Positions 36,130-42,423 of a stretch of 64,000 bases of DNA are shown piece after piece; positions within the stretch are counted from its first letter, which is position 1; each line of letters starts with the position of its first letter. Both the position numbers and the translations under genes were made by a program. Source of the DNA: Citrobacter sp. Marseille-Q6884. GTDB taxonomy: Bacteria; Pseudomonadota; Gammaproteobacteria; Enterobacterales; Enterobacteriaceae. The stretch lies in contig NZ_CAMDRE010000001.1 of the NCBI RefSeq assembly GCF_945906775.1, positions 1,612,001 to 1,676,000 on the forward strand, given 5' to 3'. Under the pieces are notes generated by a model. It did no database searches. It was given only the letters and a program-made list of their open reading frames with translations, and was not told the origin of the DNA.

Positions 36130-36209
36130 TACCCGTCATTCTTCACGCTGCAGCGCGAAGGGCTGAGGGTATCTGGCGTTATTTTTTAATAATAAAAAGG
36201 AAGTGAGCA

Positions 36210-36596
36210 ATGCGTAAACACCTGTTAGCGATCGTCGCGGCTTCAACGCTGGTTCTTGGCTCTTCTGCGTTTGCAGCCGATCTCGAAGATGATATGGGGA
36301 TCCTCAACGACAACCTGAAAATCGTCGAAAAAACGGATAATGCGACTGAACTCAAAGGCGCGTTAACCAAAATGCGTGCAGCCGCGCTGGATGCCCAAAA
36401 GGGAACACCCCCGAAGCTGGAAAGCAAATCCCCGGACAGCCCGGAGATGAAAGATTTCCGCCACGGTTTTGACACCCTGATCGGTCAGATTGACGGCGCG
36501 CTAAAACTGGCGAACGAAGGCAAGGTCAAAGAGGCGAAAGCCGCAGCGGAAGAGTTGAAAACGACCCGCAACGCATACCATAAGAAGTACCGTTAA
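36210..36596 (+). CDS. cybC: Soluble periplasmic cytochrome b562
   Basis: 128 residues: a 22-residue signal peptide (ending SSAFA-ADLEDDM) plus a 106-residue mature four-helix protein. Both heme ligands are present, Met7 (ADLEDDM) and His102 (NAYHKKYR) in mature numbering, so the gene is intact, whereas the E. coli K-12 copy has a defective signal/start region. Electron carrier of uncertain partner. AAAAAGGAAGTGAG ribosome site. REP follows. Confidence 0.95.
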   Translation: MRKHLLAIVAASTLVLGSSAFAADLEDDMGILNDNLKIVEKTDNATELKGALTKMRAAALDAQKGTPPKLESKSPDSPEMKDFRHGFDTLIGQIDGALKLANEGKVKEAKAAAEELKTTRNAYHKKYR

Positions 36597-36599
36597 TTT

Positions 36600-36643
36600 A
36601 TTTATCCGGCCTACGTAACCTGTAGGCCGGATAATACGCAGCC
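36600..36643. repeat. REP element after cybC
   Basis: TTATCCGGCCTACGTAACCTGTAGGCCGGATAA is a near-perfect inverted repeat directly after the cybC stop. Confidence 0.85.
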
Positions 36644-36747
36644 CCACCCGCACAATTTCCCCATAAGTAAACGTTATACCCATCACATTTTTTCGTTTTC
36701 ATCATCCTTTTATTGTTCGTCTTCAACGCTGTTTTCCGTGTTCCTCT

Positions 36748-36763
36748 TGCGAGCTCAATCACA
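36748..36763 (+). promoter_or_regulatory. CRP-like site
   Basis: TGCGA-GCTCAA-TCACA matches TGTGA-N6-TCACA with one mismatch, about 180 bp before the first gene. Catabolite control is plausible for a sugar-acid operon. Confidence 0.5.
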
Positions 36764-36827
36764 TTCTTCCAGCGATAAATCGTGGATCCGGCGCTTTTTG
36801 AGGCACAGATCACTATCGCTGCATCCC

Positions 36828-36847
36828 TTTCCACTTCGAAGTGGAAA
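36828..36847. promoter_or_regulatory. Perfect 20-bp palindromic operator candidate
   Basis: TTTCCACTTCGAAGTGGAAA reads identically on both strands and lies 87 bp before the first start codon. No T-run follows, so it is not a terminator. The operon's own regulator (42424-44337) has a DNA-binding HTH, making it the natural candidate to bind here. Confidence 0.6.
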
Positions 36848-36933
36848 ACAACTCGCTACAAACTTTTAACCTTCGTCGCTAATTTATCGACAGAGCCATT
36901 AGCGGGGTAAGACGAGTGAATAACGGAGCTGTA

Positions 36934-37242
36934 ATGAATGAGATGGGGGAGTCGGCGGCACTGGCCGACCGCATGCTGGCGCAGGTGTATGCCTTGCTGC
37001 GTGAACGCCACATCATTCCCAACGCGGTACAGGAACAAATGCTGACATCGCATGTACGCGCCATGGCTCATCGCTCGGTGACGGGCGAGCCTTTGCCAGA
37101 CGTCGATGCCAGCTTATTTGATGAAATTTCAGCCGAATCAATGGCGCTTGCCCGCGATGTCGTCGCGGCGTTTGGCAATCTTCCTGAGGAAGAAGCCTGG
37201 CTGCTGTCGGTGCATTTCGAAGTCGCAAAAGACAACCTTTAA
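36934..37242 (+). CDS. Stand-alone PRD (PTS regulation domain) protein
   Basis: 102 residues from ATG 36934, which has GGAG five bases upstream; a GTG at 36916 is less likely. The protein is a single PRD: SHVRAMAHRSVTGEPLPDVD gives the first conserved histidine (His40) with the following arginine and LP motif, and LLSVHFEVAKDN gives the second (His94). PRDs are phosphorylated by the PTS on such histidines, but normally sit inside transcription factors; here there is no DNA- or RNA-binding part. First gene of the operon, 10 bp before the SFCGS gene. It may relay or titrate phosphoryl groups for the full regulator at 42424-44337. Function unproven. Confidence 0.8.
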   Translation: MNEMGESAALADRMLAQVYALLRERHIIPNAVQEQMLTSHVRAMAHRSVTGEPLPDVDASLFDEISAESMALARDVVAAFGNLPEEEAWLLSVHFEVAKDNL

Positions 37243-37252
37243 GGAGCAAAAG

Positions 37253-37615
37253 ATGGAACAAATTACGGTAGTGATTGGCGATCGTCTGGGTAAAGGTCAG
37301 AAAGTGGCAGCCGGCGTCGAAAAAGCGGGTGGCCGCGCGGTGGTGGTGCCGGGTGTGGCGGCGGATATGAAGTTAGGTGACGTCATGAAAGCGGAAAACG
37401 CCACCTTCGGCATCTCGTTTTGCGGCAGCGGCGGCGCGGGCGCCATTACTGCGCAGACCAAACATGGCTACAAAGCGAAATACGGCATGCGCTCGGTTGA
37501 TGAGGGCGTAACCGCCATCAATGAAGGCTGCAATGTGCTGGGATTCGGCTTTATGGATAAAGAAGAACTCGGTGAGCGCCTGGTGCAGGCCTGGCAAAAG
37601 AAACACGGCGCGTAA
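37253..37615 (+). CDS. SFCGS-motif glycine-rich small protein (possible EIIB-like component)
   Basis: 120 residues from ATG 37253 with AAGGAG upstream. Alternating beta/alpha pattern beginning ITVVIGDRLGKGQKVAAGVE. The central glycine-rich loop SFCGSGGAGA has the single conserved-looking Cys57 plus one more cysteine in NEGCNVLG. The loop is reminiscent of the phosphocysteine loop of PTS EIIB domains, although its position in mid-protein differs from classical EIIB. Soluble, no signal peptide. Tight operon context with DUF4312, DUF4311 and DUF4310 suggests a component of an uptake complex. No experimentally known function to my knowledge. Confidence 0.85.
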   Translation: MEQITVVIGDRLGKGQKVAAGVEKAGGRAVVVPGVAADMKLGDVMKAENATFGISFCGSGGAGAITAQTKHGYKAKYGMRSVDEGVTAINEGCNVLGFGFMDKEELGERLVQAWQKKHGA

Positions 37616-37617
37616 GT

Positions 37618-37917
37618 ATGAAAGAGCAATTCACCACGACGGTGAGAGTGACTGGTAAAGGCGACGCTAAAGCCCGCGCGTTTGCCGATGCCCTGAACCA
37701 TGTTCAGGCCGCGGTGATGAAGGCGTCACCGCATATTTTACTGCGTATTGAGCCACAGGATGTGCAGGTTGTTCAAGCGCGTGAAACGGTGCGAAAGGAG
37801 GCCTTTTTATTCTTCTTTTTGCGCCGGGAGCGACGCACGTTCAGCGTAGAGCTGGATGTGACCGTCAACGTGACTGCCATTAATCTCGACAAAGTGGATT
37901 TCGTCACGCAACGCTGA
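37618..37917 (+). CDS. DUF4312 family protein
   Basis: 99 residues; the ATG starts two bases after the SFCGS gene stop. Composition suggests a small alpha/beta fold: TTTVRVTGKGDAKARAFADA, then a helix, two strands (HILLRIEPQDVQVVQARE) and a hydrophobic strand with basic flank (EAFLFFFLRRERRTF) before a final strand (SVELDVTVNVTAI). No membrane helix long enough to be certain. The strict co-occurrence position between SFCGS and DUF4311 suggests a cytoplasmic subunit of the same complex. Function unknown. Confidence 0.83.
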   Translation: MKEQFTTTVRVTGKGDAKARAFADALNHVQAAVMKASPHILLRIEPQDVQVVQARETVRKEAFLFFFLRRERRTFSVELDVTVNVTAINLDKVDFVTQR

Positions 37918-37939
37918 TTCACTACTAAAAGGCATAAAT

Positions 37940-38716
37940 ATGTTCCTGATAATATTAATAAAATCGCTCATCATCGGCGCGCTGGTAGGCGTCGGTGTTG
38001 GCGCTGGGGCTGCACGCATGTTTCATGCGCCTACCACTCAAGGGATGGGCGCGTTTCGTACTCTGGGGGAACTGAATTCCTGTGAAGGGGATCCGGCTTC
38101 TCACTTCTCGTTTGGCCTGGGCTTCTTCTTTAACGCCTGGGCTTCCTCTGTTGCGGCGGGGGCGTTCACACAGGACGTAGACCACCGCATTATCCCGAAC
38201 TGGGGCGCAGCGGCGCTGATGATCAAAAATCGCAACGTTGGCGAAACGTTGCACGATCCTAAGCGCATGGCGATTTCCTGCGGCGTCATCGGTATGATCG
38301 TGGTGGCCTTCCTGAACCTTACGGCGTCCTCCGTACCGGAAGCGCTGCAGGTTACCGCCGTGAAGGTGCTGGTGCCGGCGGCAAACCTGCTGGTCAACAC
38401 CGTGATGCCGGTGATCTTCTGGCTGGCGGCGATTGATGCCGGTAAAAAATCGGGCTTCTGGGCCACCGTATTTGGCGGTGCGGCGCAGCTGATTATGGGT
38501 AACGCCGTACCGGGTCTGGTGCTCGGCATTCTGATCGGCAAAGGCGTTGAAGAGAGCGGCTGGAACCACGTCACGCGAGTGATGATGGTCGCGATTGTCG
38601 CGCTGTTTGTCCTGAGCGGCTTCTTCCGCGGTTTCGACATGAAGATGATCGAATCTTTCCATCTGACCGTGCCGAACTGGCTCGAACTGATCCACAACTC
38701 GCTCAGCGGCAAATAA
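37940..38716 (+). CDS. DUF4311 family integral membrane protein
   Basis: 258 residues. About six hydrophobic segments: 3-25 (IKSLIIGALVGVGVGAG), about 118-137, 143-166 (with NTVMPVIFWLAA), 173-197 (GGAAQLIMGNAVPGLVLGIL) and 207-225. A conserved-looking polar stretch lies between TM1 and TM2 (GELNSCEGDPASHFSFG, DVDHRIIPNWGAAAL). Glycine-rich helices with NAVPG are typical of transporters. It precedes DUF4310, also membrane-embedded, by 11 bp, so the pair probably forms the translocator. No match to a characterised EIIC or ABC permease is recognisable by eye. Confidence 0.85.
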   Translation: MFLIILIKSLIIGALVGVGVGAGAARMFHAPTTQGMGAFRTLGELNSCEGDPASHFSFGLGFFFNAWASSVAAGAFTQDVDHRIIPNWGAAALMIKNRNVGETLHDPKRMAISCGVIGMIVVAFLNLTASSVPEALQVTAVKVLVPAANLLVNTVMPVIFWLAAIDAGKKSGFWATVFGGAAQLIMGNAVPGLVLGILIGKGVEESGWNHVTRVMMVAIVALFVLSGFFRGFDMKMIESFHLTVPNWLELIHNSLSGK

Positions 38717-38727
38717 CGGAGGCCACA

Positions 38728-39372
38728 ATGGAACAGAATAAAGGTTTTTGGTATGCCGACTGGTCGTTCCCGATCTTCGTTGGCTTACTCTCATCCGGCG
38801 TCTTTGCCGGGACGCATATGTATTACCTGTACGGCATCGGCGCGTTTAACGAAGTGGCGTTTGTCGCCATGCTGAAAGCGGGAATGGACACCGGCTCCTA
38901 CGGCGCGGTAGCGGCGTTTGGCGCAAGTTTCCTGTTCGCCCGCATTATCGAAGGTTCGCTGGTGGGGATTCTGGATATCGGTGGCGCGATTCAGACCGGT
39001 GTTGGCTTAGGGGTTCCGGCGTTGCTGCTGGGCGCTGGCTTTATTTTCCCCGTTGCCAACTTTGCCGCGTCGCTGGTCACGGGCCTGGTGATTGGTCTCG
39101 CCATTGGTTACATCATCATTCTGGCGCGTAAGTTCACCATTAATCAGAGTGACTCCACCTATGGTGCGGATGTGATGATGGGGGCGGGTAACGCTTCCGG
39201 TCGCTTCCTCGGTCCCTTGATTATCCTCAGCGCTATGACGGCCTCTATCCCGATCGGGATTGGTTCATTGGCAGGAGCACTGTTGTTTTATCTGTGGCAG
39301 AAACCGATCACCGGCGGCGCGATCCTCGGTGCGATGATCCTCGGTTCTATCTTCCCGATTGCCATTAGCTGA
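38728..39372 (+). CDS. DUF4310 family integral membrane protein
   Basis: 214 residues with about six glycine/alanine-rich hydrophobic segments: FPIFVGLLSSGVFAGTHMYY (14-33), AAFGASFLFARIIEGSLVG, VPALLLGAGFIFPVANFAA, LVTGLVIGLAIGYIIILA, LIILSAMTASIPIGIGSLAG and GGAILGAMILGSIFPIAIS. Preceded by ACGGAGG. Second membrane subunit of the putative transporter. The four-protein cluster SFCGS-DUF4312-DUF4311-DUF4310 occupies the place held by the mannose-family PTS permease (DgaABCD) in the characterised D-glucosaminate operon of Salmonella. Confidence 0.85.
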   Translation: MEQNKGFWYADWSFPIFVGLLSSGVFAGTHMYYLYGIGAFNEVAFVAMLKAGMDTGSYGAVAAFGASFLFARIIEGSLVGILDIGGAIQTGVGLGVPALLLGAGFIFPVANFAASLVTGLVIGLAIGYIIILARKFTINQSDSTYGADVMMGAGNASGRFLGPLIILSAMTASIPIGIGSLAGALLFYLWQKPITGGAILGAMILGSIFPIAIS

Positions 39373-39380
39373 GTGCAGCT

Positions 39381-39422
39381 TTGTAGGCCGGATACGGCGC
39401 TGATGTCGTATCCGGCAAAGGA
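39381..39422. repeat. REP element inside the operon
   Basis: TGTAGGCCGGATACGGCGC and GTCGTATCCGGCAAAGGAG lie between the DUF4310 gene and the amidohydrolase gene, its 3' arm running directly into the ribosome site. It separates the transporter block from the enzyme block and could set different mRNA levels. Confidence 0.85.
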
Positions 39423-39429
39423 GAGTGAG

Positions 39430-40563
39430 ATGTTTGATTTACTCCTGCGTCACGCGCGTCTGGTTGACGATACGGTGAGTGATATTGCGCTAAAAGACGG
39501 CAAAATTGCGGCGTTGGGTAACGTTGATAGCCCCGCGGTGAAAACGATCGACTTACAGGGCGAGTGTTATGTCAGCGCGGGCTGGATTGATTCCCACGTC
39601 CACTGCTACCCCAAATCCCCGATTTATCATGATCAGCCCGACAGCATCGGTATTGCTACCGGCGTCACCACGGTTGTCGATGCCGGGAGTACCGGGGCGG
39701 ATGATATTGATGATTTTTATACGTTAACCCGTGAAGCCACCACGGACGTTTATGCCCTGCTGAATATCTCGCGCGTTGGGCTTATCGCCCAGAACGAACT
39801 GGCCAATATGCACAACATCGATGCTGCTGCGGTGCAGCAAGCCGTGAAACGCCACCCTGATTTTATCGTCGGGCTGAAGGCGCGAATGAGCAGCAGCGTG
39901 GTAGGTGTTAACGGCATTACGCCGCTGGATCGCGCCAAAGTTATGCAAAAAGAGAACGGCGACCTGCCGTTGATGGTGCATATCGGCAACAACCCGCCGG
40001 ATTTGGATGAGATTGCCGAACGCCTGACGGCGGGCGACATCATTACGCACTGTTACAACGGGAAGCCGAACCGAATTCTGACGCCAGAAGGCGAACTGCG
40101 CGCCTCGGTAACGCGGGCGCTCAAGCGTGGTGTACGCCTTGATGTTGGGCATGGTACCGCCAGCCTGAGTTTTGCGGTCGCGAAACGCGCCATCAGTTTA
40201 GGCATTCTGCCGCACACCATTAGCTCTGATATCTACTGCCGCAATCGCCTCAACGGCCCGGTCCATTCGCTGGCCAATGTGATGTCGAAATTCCTCGCCA
40301 TCGGTATGTCGTTGCCGCAGGTCATTGAATGTGTCACCGCGAACGCTGCCGATGGTCTGCGCCTGAAAAATAAAGGCCGGCTTCAGGTCGGCCTGGATGC
40401 CGACCTTACCCTTTTTACACTTAAACGCCAGCCAACCGTGCTGGTAGATGCAGAAAGCGACAGCCTGCAGGCTGAGCAACTGCTGGTGCCGCTTGCCGCA
40501 GTCCGCGCGGGCAAGGGCTATATGACCGAACAAGGGAGCGCAGAACATGTCTTCGATTTTTGA
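39430..40563 (+). CDS. Amidohydrolase/deacetylase family metallohydrolase
   Basis: 377 residues from ATG 39430, with AGGAGAG upstream; an in-frame upstream ATG at 39403 lies within the REP. Amidohydrolase-superfamily barrel with HxH at residues 56 and 58 (WIDSHVHCY), a probable carbamylated lysine in VGLKARMSSS, and further metal ligands in LMVHIGNNPP, IITHCYNG, DVGHG and SSDIY. Family members act as dihydroorotase- or N-acyl-deacetylase-like enzymes. Given the downstream DgaE/DgaF-type enzymes, deacylation of an N-acyl amino-sugar acid (phosphate) is the inferred step. Its last 17 bases overlap the next gene. Confidence 0.88.
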   Translation: MFDLLLRHARLVDDTVSDIALKDGKIAALGNVDSPAVKTIDLQGECYVSAGWIDSHVHCYPKSPIYHDQPDSIGIATGVTTVVDAGSTGADDIDDFYTLTREATTDVYALLNISRVGLIAQNELANMHNIDAAAVQQAVKRHPDFIVGLKARMSSSVVGVNGITPLDRAKVMQKENGDLPLMVHIGNNPPDLDEIAERLTAGDIITHCYNGKPNRILTPEGELRASVTRALKRGVRLDVGHGTASLSFAVAKRAISLGILPHTISSDIYCRNRLNGPVHSLANVMSKFLAIGMSLPQVIECVTANAADGLRLKNKGRLQVGLDADLTLFTLKRQPTVLVDAESDSLQAEQLLVPLAAVRAGKGYMTEQGSAEHVFDF

Positions 40564-41665
40564 AAAATATGATTTAAAACAGGTGATTAACACATCTGGC
40601 CGCATGACGGCCCTCGGTGTTTCCACGCCGCGCCCGGAGGTTGTCCAGGCCGCGATGGACGGAATGAATCAGTACTTTGAGATGAAAGACCTGGTTAATA
40701 AAACCGGCGACTACATCGCGAAACTGCTGGAAGTGGAAGGCGCAACGGTGGTGTCCTGTGCGTCGGCAGGGATTGCGTTGTCGGTTGCTGCGGTGCTGGT
40801 CAAAGACAGCGACTGGCTGCTGGAAAACCTGCATGTGACGCCAATCGACAACAACGAAATCGTGTTGCCAAGAGGTCACAACGTTAACTTTGGCGCGCCG
40901 GTCGGCAGCATGGTGGCGCTTGGCGGCGGTAAGTTAGTCGAGGCGGGCTACGCCAATGAATGCTCTGCGGCGCAACTGGCTGCGGCTATTACGCCACGCA
41001 CGGCGGCCATTCTCTATATCAAGTCACACCACTGTGTGCAAAAAAGCATGCTCAGCGTGGAGCAGGCTGCCGTCGTGGCGCGCACCCATAATCTGCCGTT
41101 AATTGTTGATGCGGCGGCGGAAGAGGATTTGCAGTGTTACTACCGTGTGGGTGCCGATCTGGTGATCTACAGCGGCGCGAAGGCGATTGAAGGGCCGACC
41201 AGTGGTCTGGTGATTGGCAAAACGCAGTATGTTGAGTGGGTGAAACGCCAGACGGCGGGCATCGGCCGGGCGATGAAGGTTGGCAAAGAGGGCATTCTCG
41301 GCCTGACCTGCGCTATCGAACTGTACCTGAACGCGCAGAAAGAGAGCGGCGCGGAGATGGTGGAAAAAATGACCCCGTTCATTAATGCGCTGAACGCCCT
41401 GAACGGCGTGAGCGCACGCGTAGTCTGGGATAGCGCAGGGCGCGACATCGCGCGCACGGAAATCAAGTTTGACGAAGCGCTAACGGGTATCGCCACGGGC
41501 GAACTGGTTGACGCGCTTAAACAGGGGGAGTACGCGATTTACTTCCGTGGTTACAAAGCTAACGAAGGCATTATTGAAGCGGACGTACGTAGCGTCGATC
41601 GCGCACAACTGGAGATTGTCGCCCGCCGTATTGGTGAAGTGACGCAGCAGGAGAAAACAGCATGA
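40547..41665 (+). CDS. DgaE-family pyridoxal-phosphate ammonia lyase
   Basis: 372 residues, SelA/fold-type I PLP enzyme. Candidate Schiff-base lysine is Lys212 in DLVIYSGAKAIEGPTSG, with the PLP-binding aspartate in LIVDAAAEEDL and CASAGIALS as the phosphate-side loop. DgaE of Salmonella converts D-glucosaminate 6-phosphate to 2-keto-3-deoxygluconate 6-phosphate plus ammonia. It starts inside the amidohydrolase gene, and its stop overlaps the aldolase start (ATGA), so translation of the three enzymes is coupled. The exact amino-sugar acid substrate is inferred, not shown. Confidence 0.88.
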   Translation: MSSIFEKYDLKQVINTSGRMTALGVSTPRPEVVQAAMDGMNQYFEMKDLVNKTGDYIAKLLEVEGATVVSCASAGIALSVAAVLVKDSDWLLENLHVTPIDNNEIVLPRGHNVNFGAPVGSMVALGGGKLVEAGYANECSAAQLAAAITPRTAAILYIKSHHCVQKSMLSVEQAAVVARTHNLPLIVDAAAEEDLQCYYRVGADLVIYSGAKAIEGPTSGLVIGKTQYVEWVKRQTAGIGRAMKVGKEGILGLTCAIELYLNAQKESGAEMVEKMTPFINALNALNGVSARVVWDSAGRDIARTEIKFDEALTGIATGELVDALKQGEYAIYFRGYKANEGIIEADVRSVDRAQLEIVARRIGEVTQQEKTA

Positions 41666-42402
41666 ACCTCACCCCTAACTTTTATCGCGATCGCGTCTGT
41701 CTGAACGTGCTGGCAGGCTCGAAAGAGAACGCCCGCGAGATTTATGCGGCGGCAGAAGGACATGTGCTGGTTGGCGTGCTGTCAAAAAATTATCCGAGCG
41801 TGGAAAGCGCGGTTGCGGATATGCGCGAATACGCGGCGCTTATCGACAATGCGCTCTCCGTAGGGCTGGGAGCAGGCGATCCGAACCAATCGGCGATGGT
41901 CAGTGAAATTTCCCGCCAGGTGCAACCGCAGCATGTAAACCAGGTGTTTACAGGCGTAGCGACCAGCCGGGCTCTGCTTGGCCAGCATGAAACGGTGGTT
42001 AACGGTCTGGTTTCGCCAACCGGCACGCCGGGCAAAGTGAAGATTTCCACCGGTCCGCTGAGCAGCCTGTCCCCGGATGGCATTGTGCCGGTAGAAACCG
42101 CCATTGCGCTGCTCAAAGACATGGGCGGCAGCTCAATCAAATACTTCCCGATGGGCGGTCTGAAATGCCGTGACGAGTACATCGCAGTCGCGCAAGCCTG
42201 TGCCCGTCATGACTTCTGGCTTGAACCTACGGGCGGCATAGACCTGGAGAATTTCACTGAAATCCTGCAGATCGCGCTGGATGCGGGAGTGAGCAAAATC
42301 ATTCCTCACATTTATAGTTCTATTATTGATAAGGTGAGTGGTAACACCCGCCCGGACGACGTACGCCAGCTGTTGGCGATGACCCGGGCCTGCATAGATT
42401 AA
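41662..42402 (+). CDS. KDGP aldolase family protein (DgaF-like)
   Basis: 246 residues. Resembles DgaF, the aldolase that splits 2-keto-3-deoxygluconate 6-phosphate into pyruvate and glyceraldehyde 3-phosphate. Seen: DRVCLNVLAGSKENAREIY at the start, GLGAGDPNQSAMVSEI, GGSSIKYFPMGGLK (candidate Schiff-base lysine) and EPTGGIDLENF near the C-terminus. It is distinct from the classical Eda protein but shares the beta-barrel style. Last enzyme of the operon, 21 bp before the regulator. Confidence 0.88.
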   Translation: MNLTPNFYRDRVCLNVLAGSKENAREIYAAAEGHVLVGVLSKNYPSVESAVADMREYAALIDNALSVGLGAGDPNQSAMVSEISRQVQPQHVNQVFTGVATSRALLGQHETVVNGLVSPTGTPGKVKISTGPLSSLSPDGIVPVETAIALLKDMGGSSIKYFPMGGLKCRDEYIAVAQACARHDFWLEPTGGIDLENFTEILQIALDAGVSKIIPHIYSSIIDKVSGNTRPDDVRQLLAMTRACID

Positions 42403-42423
42403 CTGACTGATGAGGAAACTGAC

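Larger units (their letters stand above)
36644..36933 (+). promoter_or_regulatory. Promoter region of the PRD/SFCGS/DUF4310-4312 operon
   Basis: About 290 bp without a gene between cybC and the first operon gene. It contains a CRP-like site (36748-36763) and a perfect 20-bp palindrome (36828-36847). A possible sigma-70 -35 (TTGAGG, near 36798) lies between them, but no convincing -10 was found, which would suit an activator-dependent promoter. No sigma-54 -24/-12 element was found. Confidence 0.5.

Noticed and set aside
36644..36933. Sigma-54 promoter for the operon, as in the Salmonella dga system
   Set aside because: GGCACAGATCACTATCGC superficially resembles TGGCAC but no TTGCA follows at the required spacing, and the regulator lacks a sigma-54 activator AAA+ domain.
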